Shown here piece after piece: positions 1-8,197 of a stretch of 64,000 bases of DNA. Source of the DNA: Chloroflexota bacterium (GTDB lineage: Bacteria > Chloroflexota > Dormibacteria > Dormibacterales > Dormibacteraceae). The translations under genes and the position numbers were made by a program. The notes under the pieces were generated by a model. It ran no database searches, was not told the origin of the DNA, and saw nothing but the letters and a program-made list of their open reading frames with translations. Position 1 is the first letter of the stretch. Every line of letters begins with the position of its first letter. Where the stretch lies: positions 22,960 to 86,959 of the forward strand of contig VBGP01000012.1 in NCBI GenBank assembly GCA_005880795.1. The letters are read 5' to 3'.

Positions 1-1
1 C

Positions 2-64
2 CGGATCAGCCAGCTGGGTTCGAACCGCGAGCCGCTGAACTTCTGCCGGGGCTGCCAGCTCTAA
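2..64 (+). CDS. C-terminal fragment of an unidentified protein
   Basis: Only the last 20 residues are inside the window; the open frame enters from the left edge and stops at TAA (62-64). The tail contains an FCRGC pair of cysteines (C-x2-C) just before the terminus, which could be half of a zinc site, but this is too little to name a family. It is convergent with the DUF2277 gene. It could be a chance frame, although the hairpin-rich stretch that follows fits the end of a real gene. Confidence 0.35.
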   Translation, partial: RISQLGSNREPLNFCRGCQL

Positions 65-70
65 ACGATT

Positions 71-133
71 CGGTTCGTTTTGCGCGAAACCGTCCTTTCG
101 AGTCGCGCGAAAGGAGCCTTCTGCGCAAAAGGC
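71..133. repeat. three consecutive small hairpins between convergent genes
   Basis: Three inverted repeats follow one another: cggtt/aaccg (71-92), cctttcg/cgaaagg (94-114) and gcctt/aaggc (116-133). They share TTTCG/CGAAA-like arms. They fill the gap between the left-edge gene and the convergent DUF2277 gene, so bidirectional transcription termination is a reasonable guess. No clear T-run follows, so this is structure seen, function inferred. Confidence 0.4.
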
Positions 134-148
134 ACGTAATTCCGCCGG

Positions 149-367
149 TTAGGCGTGGTGTCCGGCCAGGTTCCCCGCGACGCTCGCCAGCAGGCGTTGC
201 GAAGCGACCGCGATCTCGTCGACCGCCTTCTCGAACGCCGCCTCGTGGCGGGTCGACGGCTTTCCAAACCCGCTCACCTTGCGTACGAACTGGCGCGCGG
301 CGGCGCGGATCTCGTCATCGGTGGCTACGACGTCGGCGTGACGGAGGGTCTTGATGCTTCGGCACAT
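149..367 (-). CDS. DUF2277 family protein
   Basis: A 72-residue protein beginning MCRSIKTLR, the hallmark opening of DUF2277 proteins, followed by the conserved EIRAAARQFVRKVSGF and PS..HEAAFEKAVDEIA segments. The length matches the family, so I chose the internal ATG at 367 over a longer upstream extension. DUF2277 proteins are small, soluble and of unknown function. It is the last gene of a minus-strand trio (SIMPL protein, membrane protein, DUF2277), 22 nt after the preceding stop, so it is probably cotranscribed with them. Confidence 0.85.
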   Translation of the reverse strand: MCRSIKTLRHADVVATDDEIRAAARQFVRKVSGFGKPSTRHEAAFEKAVDEIAVASQRLLASVAGNLAGHHA

Positions 368-389
368 GGTCCACAACGATAGAGAGCGC

Positions 390-1064
390 TCACCCGCCGC
401 GGTGCGGCGGCAGCTCAGGAAGGTCGGGCGGCGCAAGCCGCGTCGGGTCGATCCCCGCCCGCTTCAGCATCGCGGTAGCGAGGCGGTCGTACCGGTGCTC
501 GGCCAGGTCGCCCACCGGGTCGGGCGAAGCGCGCATGAGCTGACGGAAGCTCAGGGAAGAGACCGCGCGATAGGCCAACACCGCACGCGCCGCGTCAGCC
601 CGCCCCGTCATCGAAGCGATCCGGACGAAGGCCAGCGCCGCCCCGGTCTCGCGCATGTCGCTCCAGCGCCAGCCGGCATAGGGTGCCAGCACGAGAAGGA
701 TCGGCGGCAACGCCACGAGTAGGGCCAGGATGATCGCGACCTTGATGATCGCGTCATGGATGTTCTGGCCTGCTGCGACCAGCGGGTCGCCGGAGTAATG
801 GCGCAGCGTGTCAGCGGTGTCCTGCAGGAACTTGGTCAGGATCGGGATCCCGCCTGGGACGGCCTTGCGGAAGGCGGCGATCCACTGGTTGAACGTCATG
901 CCTGTGTTCTTGATCCCGTCGGCGATCACCTCGAGGCCCATCACCGTCTGGTAGATCAGAAAACCGAGGTACGCCCAGGCGACCGTCCACACGAACACGG
1001 TCGTATCGGCCACGACGCGCAGGAAGGCGGGCCAGCGCCGGTCCGGGTAGACCTTGAGCATCAT
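390..1064 (-). CDS. membrane protein of unknown function
   Basis: A 224-residue protein that I do not recognise. Hydropathy by eye shows a membrane segment at about residues 17-42 and a second at about 107-130. The stretch between them is mostly polar, and the C-terminal half (about 135-224) is cytoplasmic-looking and basic or Pro-rich. A GGGGGGAG run directly precedes a double ATG (1064 and 1061), so the second ATG may be the true start. It sits 40 nt downstream of the SIMPL-domain gene and just before DUF2277 on the same strand, probably one operon. Confidence 0.6.
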   Translation of the reverse strand: MMLKVYPDRRWPAFLRVVADTTVFVWTVAWAYLGFLIYQTVMGLEVIADGIKNTGMTFNQWIAAFRKAVPGGIPILTKFLQDTADTLRHYSGDPLVAAGQNIHDAIIKVAIILALLVALPPILLVLAPYAGWRWSDMRETGAALAFVRIASMTGRADAARAVLAYRAVSSLSFRQLMRASPDPVGDLAEHRYDRLATAMLKRAGIDPTRLAPPDLPELPPHRGG

Positions 1065-1104
1065 CTCCCCCCGGACGATAAGTCACCGGCGAGAAAAGCG
1101 AGCC

Positions 1105-1845
1105 TTAACCGATCGCGAAATCGACCTCGACGGTGACCTGGACCTCCAGCTGCCCCACGGGGACCTGCGACGGAGCCGTCTGAGCGGCGCCCGCGTAGGC
1201 GATCGGGTAAGGACTCCGGCTGGTCGACGAGAGGTCGCTGACCTGGATCACCTGGCCCAGCCTCACCCCGGCCGCGGAAGCCATGGCGGTCGCCTTGGCT
1301 CGAGCGTCGGCGATGGCCAGCGATCGGGCCTCGGCTTGCGCGGGCTTCCAATCAGCCAGGCCGAAGCCGACCGAGATGTTGGTCGCGCCGCCCTCCTGCA
1401 CGATCGCATCCAGAGCCTTCCCGACCGTATCGACGTTGTGCCACTTCACGGCGAGCTGTTCGCTCGCGCGGTACCCGGTGATGGCCTGTCCCTGCGGCGC
1501 GTAGACAGGTCCGATCCAATAGCCGGTCGTGTTGACGTCCGCATCTGGGACGCCGAGTGCCTTGATCCGCGCGATCAACTTGGCCGCTTTCCCGGCCAGG
1601 TCGGCCTGTGCGGCGGAGGCGGTCGAACCGTTCGATTCGATGGCGGCCGCGACAACAGCCAGGTCGGGCTTCTTCGACACGATCCCGTCGCCGCTGGTCA
1701 GGACCGCCGGCTGGCTGGTCGAAGACGACGTCGACAGCGACGGCGAGCTGGTCAAAACAACTGGCCGGCCGAAAGTGATTACAAGCGCCGCAACGATCAC
1801 GGAGCAAGTGACGGCGATTCCGAGCGGGACGAGGTTGACTCGCAT
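1105..1845 (-). CDS. SIMPL (DUF541) domain protein, membrane-anchored
   Basis: A 246-residue protein: an uncleaved signal or anchor helix (about residues 5-27), a short Ser/Thr-rich linker, then a SIMPL/DUF541 domain (about 50-240). Typical features are the VSKKPDLAVVAAAIES strand, the repeated Ala-rich helix, ITGYRASEQLAVKWHN, and the DARAKATAMASAAGVRLGQV helix. Family members are extracytoplasmic and some (e.g. BP26) form channel-like assemblies; the role is otherwise unknown. I chose the ATG at 1845 because it starts the anchor helix; upstream frame is non-coding. It is divergent from the phosphatidyltransferase gene across 52 bp. Confidence 0.8.
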   Translation of the reverse strand: MRVNLVPLGIAVTCSVIVAALVITFGRPVVLTSSPSLSTSSSTSQPAVLTSGDGIVSKKPDLAVVAAAIESNGSTASAAQADLAGKAAKLIARIKALGVPDADVNTTGYWIGPVYAPQGQAITGYRASEQLAVKWHNVDTVGKALDAIVQEGGATNISVGFGLADWKPAQAEARSLAIADARAKATAMASAAGVRLGQVIQVSDLSSTSRSPYPIAYAGAAQTAPSQVPVGQLEVQVTVEVDFAIG

Positions 1846-1883
1846 CTCGCCGACACAACGATCCTCGCGAGCCCGAGGTAACA

Positions 1884-1889
1884 CATACT
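1884..1889 (+). promoter_or_regulatory. candidate -10 element, leaderless-type
   Basis: CATACT lies 8 nt before the ATG at 1898, and no Shine-Dalgarno sequence is present. This places the expected transcription start at or next to the start codon. The same geometry recurs at several other genes in the window. No good -35 hexamer is visible. Confidence 0.35.
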
Positions 1890-1897
1890 CGTCGGTG

Positions 1898-2533
1898 ATG
1901 TCCGGCGCGGACTGGATCAGCGCAGCGAGGCTGCTGCTGGTCCCGATCTTGTGGCCTCTCGCCGTTACCGGCCACGGCCGCCTGGTCGGAGTTGGGCTGC
2001 TGGTGGCGGGCCTGACCGACTTCCTGGACGGGCGGGTGGCGCGCCGCTCAGGCCATGAGTCGCGACACGGGGCCCGACTCGACGCGATCGCCGACACCTT
2101 GCTGCTGGTCTCGGCGGCCGCCTGGCTGCAGATCCTCCATCCCGAGATCCTGCGCGACAACCGCGCTCTGCTCGCGGCCACCGCCGCCATCTATAGCGCC
2201 GCGATCGCCGCCAACCTCATTGCTTTTCGCCGGCTGGTCGACACGAAACAGCTTTCGGCGAAGGTCGCGGGCGGGCTGCTCTACGCGTTCGCCCTGATCA
2301 CGCTGTTGACCGGCGCCTACGAGCCGCTGCTTCTCGCCGTCGCCGCGCTGGCCCTCGCGGTGTCGTCGACCGAAGGCATCGTGGCCGCAATCACGACCAT
2401 CCACGAGAGGGCCAGCGCAAGCAGGACGCGTTGCCAGGCGCCCCAGGCGTTGAATGAAGTCGCGTTCAGCATGGGCGCGGAGAGCAGCAAAGCGGCCTCG
2501 GCCGCGCCGGCCGTCAGTGAGATCCGCCGGTAG
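1898..2533 (+). CDS. CDP-alcohol phosphatidyltransferase family protein
   Basis: A 211-residue integral membrane enzyme. The family signature D-G-x2-A-R-x8-G-x3-D-x3-D is complete at about residues 49-71 (DGRVAR ... GARLDAIAD), so the metal-binding active site is intact. Several membrane helices surround it. Such enzymes transfer a phosphatidyl group from CDP-diacylglycerol to an alcohol such as glycerol phosphate, inositol or another polyol; the acceptor cannot be told here. The last about 70 residues run antisense through the convergent DUF998 gene and look like non-membrane read-through, so the functional protein probably ends near residue 165. Confidence 0.82.
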   Translation: MSGADWISAARLLLVPILWPLAVTGHGRLVGVGLLVAGLTDFLDGRVARRSGHESRHGARLDAIADTLLLVSAAAWLQILHPEILRDNRALLAATAAIYSAAIAANLIAFRRLVDTKQLSAKVAGGLLYAFALITLLTGAYEPLLLAVAALALAVSSTEGIVAAITTIHERASASRTRCQAPQALNEVAFSMGAESSKAASAAPAVSEIRR

Positions 2534-2913
2534 CCGCCTGGCAGGAGGAACGGTGCGGCGCAGAGTCCGAGCACGGCTGCGCCAGAGGCGATGCGGTGGA
2601 GGGAGCTCGTGTCGGGCGACGCCGGGTCGAGATGAATGACCGCCGCGGCGATGAACGCCACACCCGAGATGGACAGCGCAGCCCGACACAATCGCGCACC
2701 GGGCACCAAAGCGAACGCGAGTGAGAGGCAGGTCAGTGCCACCAGCAACATCGCAAGATCGACGGCGAGGGCGGCGGGCTTTCCAGGAATTGCGAGCCGG
2801 CTGATCGTGAGCGACGCCGGGTCATAGCCCGGCGTGATCGCGCCAGCGAACAACACGATCACCGCGGCGATCGGCGGTGATGCCATCGCCATCGCACGAC
2901 AGACGCGGTTCAT
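2317..2913 (-). CDS. DUF998 family membrane protein
   Basis: A 198-residue protein with about six hydrophobic helices. The extracellular loop carries PGYDPASLTISRLA, the conserved Y-D-P...S-x-L segment of DUF998, and the mid-protein FIAAAVIHLDPASPDT loop is also typical. The ATG at 2913 overlaps the stop of the preceding DUF2087 gene as ATGA, so I prefer it to the longer start. Function is unknown for the family. The 3' 217 bp overlap the convergent phosphatidyltransferase gene; the helical reading here is membrane-like to near the end, favouring this strand as coding there. Confidence 0.78.
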   Translation of the reverse strand: MNRVCRAMAMASPPIAAVIVLFAGAITPGYDPASLTISRLAIPGKPAALAVDLAMLLVALTCLSLAFALVPGARLCRAALSISGVAFIAAAVIHLDPASPDTSSLHRIASGAAVLGLCAAPFLLPGGYRRISLTAGAAEAALLLSAPMLNATSFNAWGAWQRVLLALALSWMVVIAATMPSVDDTARASAATARSSGS

Positions 2914-3224
2914 TCCTCTGGCCATGAGGGCGGATCCCACCCGACGTTCGGCACGCTGCCGGTGCGCCAGTACACGCTGCGGCGGCGCTGCATGATCTCC
3001 TCGTCGACCAGGAACCGGCGAAGCGCAGCGAAATCGGGATGCCGTCGCGAGATGATGCGGTTCACCTCAGCCTCCGAGTACAGCCGGGCAGGCTGGAAAT
3101 CTTCGACCAGCCAGCGCAGTACCGCGAGCCGCTTCTTGCGCTGGACCGGAATGCTGCTGAGCCTGCCCGCCTCGTCGACGAAGTTTTCGAGCACGCGGGA
3201 ATCATCGGAGGGAACCCCTGACAT
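2910..3224 (-). CDS. DUF2087 domain protein
   Basis: A 104-residue soluble protein. It shows the DUF2087 pattern: GRLSSIPVQRKKRLAVLRWL, then YSEAEVNRII, DFAALRRFLVDEEIMQRR and a final Tyr-Trp-Arg. The domain is often found with helix-turn-helix regulators or alone and probably binds nucleic acid, but no biochemical function is established. It is translationally coupled (ATGA) to the downstream DUF998 gene and lies 24 nt after the DUF4173 gene stop. The ATG at 3224 gives the usual length. Confidence 0.82.
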   Translation of the reverse strand: MSGVPSDDSRVLENFVDEAGRLSSIPVQRKKRLAVLRWLVEDFQPARLYSEAEVNRIISRRHPDFAALRRFLVDEEIMQRRRSVYWRTGSVPNVGWDPPSWPEE

Positions 3225-3248
3225 CTGTCTGACGAGAAAGAAATTACG

Positions 3249-4805
3249 TCAGCAGCCGGAGCGGCGCGCCGCCGCGGCCTGGGCGTCCGACCAGTTGAGC
3301 GCCGCGGGCGGCGCCGAATACGTATGTGGACCGGCGCACGCGGCTTGATCTACCTGGCTTCGCAGCGCCTGCTCAAGCGAAGCCCGAGATGCAAGCAGCG
3401 CGGGCGTCGCGTCGCTTGACAGCTCCGCCAGGTATTGGCTGTCGATCTTGTGCGCGGTTTGGGCGTGGTTTGTGTTGAACGCCACGACGAGAGCCTCGGG
3501 ATTGACGAAGTTCAAGCCAAGCAAGACCACCAGCGCGGAGCCGATCGTGGCACCCACGAACCACCGGCGCCGCGACCACAGCCCGAGGAAGTCGGCGGCC
3601 AGCAACAGGAACACCACGGCGACCCATACCGCAAACACGTGGCTGTAGAGGCGCAGCATGGTGAAGCCGTAGGCCTCTTCGTAGAGGCTCAAGCGGCGAA
3701 ACGCGACCACGTCGACCATCAATGTGAGGGCGATGGCGCATTCGGCCAGCACCATGAATGCGAGCGCGTTCCTGCGGTTGGAGAACCGGCTGATGCGGCT
3801 GAACAGGAACAACACCGCCAGCGTGATCCCGCTGACCCATAACAGCTGGAAGAAACCCGAGCGGGCATAGTCGGCGTAGGTCACGCCTGCCGACCTCAAG
3901 GTGTCAGCGGCGGCACCGGTGGCGGCGAGGACCTGGGCGATGGCGAACGCGGCGAACACCGCGTCGAGAATGGCCAGCACGACCAGGGCTTCAGTCCCAC
4001 CCAGGCGCCAGGCCGGACCATCCACCCTGTCGACGGGTTCCGACGCGGCCAACCGCAGCAGTCCCGCCGCACAGAGCGATCCGAACGCGATGAAAAGGAC
4101 ATCGAGCAGCAGCCGCCCGACGTCGATGTTCAAGTTGAAGAACGAGGCGAACACCGGGTCGGCCGACGCCAGGAGCCCGGCGACGAGGGCGGCGATGGGA
4201 ATGGCGATGAGCACACCGCGCAGATAGGGCACGGCGGAGGCGATCCGCCCGCGCGTTTTGAGAAGCGGTCGCACCACAAACCCTGCGCCGGCCGCGAGCT
4301 GGACCAGGCCCTGAATCCCCCGTGCGGCCAGCTCAGCCGCGCCCAGGTCGAGGATCGACCCCCTCACCGCCAGCGAGGCGGCAATGCCAAGCAGCGACAG
4401 CGCCGCGACCAGGTCGGGCCACAGCAACCACGGGCTGGCGCGGACGGTGAACCAGCATGCAAACAGCGCTGCGCCTCCGACCAGCACTCGTGAATCGACT
4501 CGTTCCAGCCGGCCCACTCGAACCACGGCGACGGCTCCGATCAAGAAAGCGAGCGAGGCCGCCACGCCGAAGGTCCCCGTTCGAATCCATTGATCGACGA
4601 CGAGTCCAATCAGCAGGGCAGAGGCGGCGGCAGCCGATGTGACGGTGAATCGAGTGCTCGGTCTCGCCCACACGGGGACGGTCCATCCAATGGCGACGGG
4701 TTCCCACGCAGTTCCGTCCCAGCGCCACCGTCCGTCCGCGGACAGCTGACCCACGTGAGCAGGAGTGACGTCCGCCACTGGAGTTACAACCAGAAAGCCT
4801 CGCAA
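3249..4805 (-). CDS. DUF4173 (DUF4153-type) polytopic membrane protein with N-terminal W-x-W-D-G motif
   Basis: A 518-residue protein with about ten membrane helices. The segment YADYARSGFFQLLWVSG (about residue 309) and the following LFLFSRISRFSNRR match the conserved core of DUF4173 proteins, whose role is unknown. Before the first helix sits SADGRWRWDGTAWEPV, a short Trp-rich motif resembling DUF2510; two copies of a similar motif end the secreted protein at 46.9 kb. The start is uncertain: TTG at 4805 has no Shine-Dalgarno, and a GTG eleven codons in is equally possible. The C-terminal about 80 residues are hydrophilic. Confidence 0.78.
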   Translation of the reverse strand: MRGFLVVTPVADVTPAHVGQLSADGRWRWDGTAWEPVAIGWTVPVWARPSTRFTVTSAAAASALLIGLVVDQWIRTGTFGVAASLAFLIGAVAVVRVGRLERVDSRVLVGGAALFACWFTVRASPWLLWPDLVAALSLLGIAASLAVRGSILDLGAAELAARGIQGLVQLAAGAGFVVRPLLKTRGRIASAVPYLRGVLIAIPIAALVAGLLASADPVFASFFNLNIDVGRLLLDVLFIAFGSLCAAGLLRLAASEPVDRVDGPAWRLGGTEALVVLAILDAVFAAFAIAQVLAATGAAADTLRSAGVTYADYARSGFFQLLWVSGITLAVLFLFSRISRFSNRRNALAFMVLAECAIALTLMVDVVAFRRLSLYEEAYGFTMLRLYSHVFAVWVAVVFLLLAADFLGLWSRRRWFVGATIGSALVVLLGLNFVNPEALVVAFNTNHAQTAHKIDSQYLAELSSDATPALLASRASLEQALRSQVDQAACAGPHTYSAPPAALNWSDAQAAAARRSGC

Positions 4806-4834
4806 ACGTTACGCGCGGCTAAGACCGTGGACCG

Positions 4835-5356
4835 TTATGCGGCCCCCGCGTCGGATACAAGTTGGACGATGAAGACGAGCGTCGTGTTCGGGGGCACGAC
4901 GTAGACGCCGGATGCGTTCGCCACGCCACGGTCGCCGTAGGCGAGATTCGGCGGAATGACCAGGCGGCGAGTTCCCCCGACCGCCATTCCCGGGACGCCC
5001 TCCTCCCATCCCTGGATGACCATCCCGGTGCCAAGGGTGAACTTGAACGGCGAGCCCGATGCATCGCTTGAGTCCGCCTGCCTGGCGTCACTCAACCACA
5101 TGATGTAGCGCACGGTCAGCAGGTCCCCTGTCCGCGCGACCGTTCCGCTCCCTGTTTCGACGTCGCTGATCTGCAGGCCGTCCGCCGTCGTCCTGTGCGG
5201 TTTGTCGGCGCCAGTCGCGAACGACGCCCAGGAAGCGTTGACCTTGGGTGATGCAATTGCGATACCCGGCGTTGCTGCGCCTCGCGCGGGATGCGAAGGG
5301 GACCCCGCTGTCGGAGTGCAGGCAACGCTGAGGCAAACGATTGATACAAACAACAT
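4835..5356 (-). CDS. FKBP-type peptidyl-prolyl cis-trans isomerase, lipoprotein
   Basis: A 173-residue protein. The ATG at 5356 is preceded by a GAGG at good distance and starts a lipoprotein signal (LFVSIVCLSVAC), so the mature protein is lipid-anchored at the outer membrane face. A Ser/Pro/Ala linker leads to one FKBP domain (about residues 60-170): LGTGMVIQGWEEGVPGMAVG, RRLVIPPNLAYGDRG and the terminal TLVFIVQLVSD strand are canonical. It should catalyse prolyl isomerisation on exported proteins. It follows the tRNA-Ser by about 70 nt on the same strand. Confidence 0.9.
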   Translation of the reverse strand: MLFVSIVCLSVACTPTAGSPSHPARGAATPGIAIASPKVNASWASFATGADKPHRTTADGLQISDVETGSGTVARTGDLLTVRYIMWLSDARQADSSDASGSPFKFTLGTGMVIQGWEEGVPGMAVGGTRRLVIPPNLAYGDRGVANASGVYVVPPNTTLVFIVQLVSDAGAA

Positions 5357-5426
5357 GCCGACGAACCTCAATGTGTTGCGCCGGCCGGCATGGCGGCGAA
5401 GCCTACCAGCGTCGTATTCGATCCGG

Positions 5427-5518
5427 TGGCGGAGGGGCTGGGATTTGAACCCAGGATAGGCTTGCACCTATAACAGTTTTCAAGACTGTCGCCATCAACC
5501 GGACTCGGCCACCCCTCC
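5427..5518 (-). tRNA. tRNA-Ser (anticodon UGA)
   Basis: On the minus strand the 7-bp acceptor stem (GGAGGGG with CCCCTCC), D arm, an anticodon stem-loop CTTGAAA giving anticodon TGA, a long class II variable arm (tataggtgcaagcctat region), the T-loop GGTTCAAATCC and an encoded CCA are all present. The class II arm and anticodon identify a serine tRNA for UCA-type codons. It starts 15 nt after the serS stop codon on the same strand, so enzyme and substrate tRNA are probably cotranscribed. Confidence 0.96.
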
Positions 5519-5533
5519 GTAGGGCGAAAGCGA

Positions 5534-6796
5534 TTATCGCGCGCCGATCAGCTCTACCCCGCCCATGTACGGCTTCAACACGTCCGGCACCGTGATCATC
5601 CCGTCCGATCGCTGGTACGTCTCCATGATCGCGTCGATCGTCCTCGGCAGCGCGAGTCCGGACCCGTTGATCGTGTGCGCGAACTTCGGTGGCGCCCCGC
5701 GGCTCGGGCGATACCGAATGTTGGCCCGCCGAGCCTGGAAATCGTTGAACACGGAGCATGACGACACCTCGAGGTAGCGATCCAGGCCCGGCGCCCACGC
5801 ATTCAGGTCGTATTTCTTGTATTGCGCGAAACCCATGTCCCCGGTGCACATCGCGAGCACGTTGTAGTGGAGCCCAAGTCGCTGCAGGATGTCCTCTGCG
5901 TCGCGGGTCAGCTTCTCGAACTCGTCCAGTGAGGTCTCGACGGTGGTGACCTTGACCAGCTCGACCTTGGAGAACTGGTGCATGCGGATGAAGCCCCGCG
6001 TGTCTTTACCCGCCGCGCCGGCCTCGGTGCGCCATGACGGTGCGTACGACACGTACTTCAGCGGCAACCGCTCGCCATCCAGGATCTCCTCGCGGTGCAG
6101 GTTGGTGACCGGAACCTCCGCGGTCGGTATCAGCCAGAGGTCTCGGTCCTCGACTTTGAAGGCCTGGTCCGCGAACTTGGGGAGGTTCGCTGTCCCCACC
6201 ATGGCGGCAGAGCTCACCAGCATTGGCGACCAGACCTCGACATAGCCGTGCTCGCGCGTATGGACGTCGAGCATGAACTGCACCAGCGCGCGCTCGAGCC
6301 GAGCGCCCTCCGCGATCAAGAAGGCGAACCGTGAGCCTGAGACTCGCGCCGCTCGTTCGAAGTCCATCACTCCCAGCGCCTCACCGAGGTCGAAATGCGT
6401 GCGCGGCACAAAACCCAGATCCGGTTTGGTCCCCCACTCCCTGATCACGACGTTCTCGGCCTCGGTCTCACCGACGGGCACCGATTCGTGAAATACGTTC
6501 GGCACGCGCAGGAGAAGGTCGTCGAGCTCGCGCTTCACGGCGTCCGCGACCGACAGCTCGGTCTTGGCGGTGCTCGCCATCTCGCGGAGTCGCTCCTTGA
6601 GTGACTCGTCGCGCGTCTCGGCAAACTGTTTCGAGAGCTTGTTCTGCTCCTCTCTGATGGTCTCGGCGCGGTGCTGATGCCCGCGCCAGACCCCATCCAG
6701 CCGCAGGATCTCGTCCACCGGCGCGGCCTCGCCCTTCAGCTCGCCGGCGCGCCGGACGGCATCCGGGTTCGCGCGGATGAATTCCAGCGACAGCAT
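5534..6796 (-). CDS. serS: seryl-tRNA synthetase
   Basis: A 420-residue class II synthetase that charges tRNA-Ser. The N-terminal coiled-coil arm (about residues 1-110, starting MLSLEFIRANPDAVRRAG) is followed by the catalytic core. Motif 2 is FRTEAGAAGKDTRGFIRMHQF, partly serine-specific, and motif 3 is the NGSGLALPRTIDAIME segment; the C-S-x-F-x-DFQARRANIRYR block is also diagnostic. The ATG at 6796 shares its A with the lysS stop (TGATG), so translation is coupled. tRNA-Ser(UGA) follows directly downstream. Confidence 0.97.
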   Translation of the reverse strand: MLSLEFIRANPDAVRRAGELKGEAAPVDEILRLDGVWRGHQHRAETIREEQNKLSKQFAETRDESLKERLREMASTAKTELSVADAVKRELDDLLLRVPNVFHESVPVGETEAENVVIREWGTKPDLGFVPRTHFDLGEALGVMDFERAARVSGSRFAFLIAEGARLERALVQFMLDVHTREHGYVEVWSPMLVSSAAMVGTANLPKFADQAFKVEDRDLWLIPTAEVPVTNLHREEILDGERLPLKYVSYAPSWRTEAGAAGKDTRGFIRMHQFSKVELVKVTTVETSLDEFEKLTRDAEDILQRLGLHYNVLAMCTGDMGFAQYKKYDLNAWAPGLDRYLEVSSCSVFNDFQARRANIRYRPSRGAPPKFAHTINGSGLALPRTIDAIMETYQRSDGMITVPDVLKPYMGGVELIGAR

Positions 6797-8178
6797 CACG
6801 CCTCCGGCTTCATCACCGGGAACAGGATCACGTCCCGGATCGATGGCTGATCCATCACGAGCATGACCAACCGGTCCAGGCCGACGCCCATGCCCCCGCA
6901 CGGCGGCAGCCCATATTCGACCGCGCGCAAGAAGTCCTCGTCCATCGGATGCGCCTCGACATTTCCCGCGGCCCGCATCGCCGCCTGCGCCTCGAACCGC
7001 GCCCGCTGGTCGATTGGGTCGGTGAGCTCAGTGAATGCGTTGGCGTATTCGCGACCGAGGATGACCAGCTCGAAGCGCTCGACAAACCGCGGGTCGTCCT
7101 CTCGGGGACGAGCCAGAGGCGAGACCTCGACTGGGTAATCCAGCACGAAGGTCGGCTGGCGCAGCCGAGGCTGGACGTGTTCCTCGAACAGGTCGTTGAG
7201 CTCTTCACCGGCAGCGTGCTTGCCCGTGTACTCGAGCACGAGATCCGCCATGCGTTCGCGCCGGTAAGGGGGCGTCAGGTTGACCGCCTCCCCTTCATAT
7301 GACGTCTCGAGCGGCCGGTTCGCGGCCATCGCGGAACAGACAAGAATGTCTTCGGCCAGCTGCATCATGTCCTCATAGTCGGCGTACGCCTGGTAGCACT
7401 CCATCAGCGTGAACTCGGGGTTGTGGCGCGGAGAGAGTCCCTCATTCCGAAAGACGCGACCGACCTCATACACGCGCTCAAACCCACCGACCAGAAGCCG
7501 CTTCAGATGCAGCTCCAGCGCGATGCGTAAGTAAAGGTCGCGGCCAAGCGCGTTGTGGTGCGTCTGGAAAGGCCTCGCGTGCCCCCCGCCTGGCACCTCC
7601 TGCAGCACCGGCGTCTCCACGTCGATGAAGCCGCGCTCGTCGAGGAGCCCGCGGATCGCGGTGATGATCTGCGTCCGCGCCCGAAACACCTCGCGCACCT
7701 GCGGGTTGGCGAGCAGGTCGACGTAGCGCTGCCGGTAACGGATCTCAACGTCCTTCAGGCCGTGCCACTTTTCCGGCAACGGGCGTAAGGATTTGGTCAG
7801 CAGTTGGAAAGAGTTGACTTCGAGCGTGATCTCGCCGCGTTTCGTGCGGAAGATCGGTCCGCTGACGCCGACGATGTCGCCCAGGTCGAGGTCCGCGAAT
7901 CGCCCGAACTCCTCATCGCCGAGGATGCTGCGGTTCGCCATCAGCTGGATCCGGCCGTGCCCATCCTGCAGGTCGGCGAAAACGAGCCCGCCCTGCTGGC
8001 GCTTGACCATCAGGCGGCCGGCCACGGCGACCGGCGGCGTCCGTTCCGCCTCGCCGAGCAGCGCCTTGGCCGCCTCGCTGCTGTGGGTCGGCTGAAATCC
8101 GCGGGAGTAGGGGTCGACGCCGGCCGCGCGCAGGCGGTGGACTTTCTCCAGCCGCTCGCGCATGAACTCTTCCGTCAC
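6796..8178 (-). CDS. lysS: lysyl-tRNA synthetase (class II)
   Basis: A 460-residue class II LysRS, slightly shorter than the usual about 490. An N-terminal OB-fold anticodon-binding domain (about residues 50-150, VAVAGRLMVKRQQGGLVFADL) precedes the catalytic core with YEVGRVFRNEGLSPRHNPEF (motif 2) and GGMGVGLDRLVMLV (motif 3). The start is GTG at 8178 or ATG at 8163; the latter has a GGAAGAG five nt before it, so the shorter form is quite possible. Coupled to serS by TGATG and 19 nt after the upstream metallo-hydrolase gene. Confidence 0.96.
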   Translation of the reverse strand: MTEEFMRERLEKVHRLRAAGVDPYSRGFQPTHSSEAAKALLGEAERTPPVAVAGRLMVKRQQGGLVFADLQDGHGRIQLMANRSILGDEEFGRFADLDLGDIVGVSGPIFRTKRGEITLEVNSFQLLTKSLRPLPEKWHGLKDVEIRYRQRYVDLLANPQVREVFRARTQIITAIRGLLDERGFIDVETPVLQEVPGGGHARPFQTHHNALGRDLYLRIALELHLKRLLVGGFERVYEVGRVFRNEGLSPRHNPEFTLMECYQAYADYEDMMQLAEDILVCSAMAANRPLETSYEGEAVNLTPPYRRERMADLVLEYTGKHAAGEELNDLFEEHVQPRLRQPTFVLDYPVEVSPLARPREDDPRFVERFELVILGREYANAFTELTDPIDQRARFEAQAAMRAAGNVEAHPMDEDFLRAVEYGLPPCGGMGVGLDRLVMLVMDQPSIRDVILFPVMKPEA

Positions 8179-8197
8179 GATCGGAAAAGGTTAGCCG

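Noticed and set aside
5519..8197. T-box or other tRNA-sensing leader for serS/lysS
   Set aside because: The genes are packed with overlaps and 15-19-nt gaps, leaving no room for a leader.
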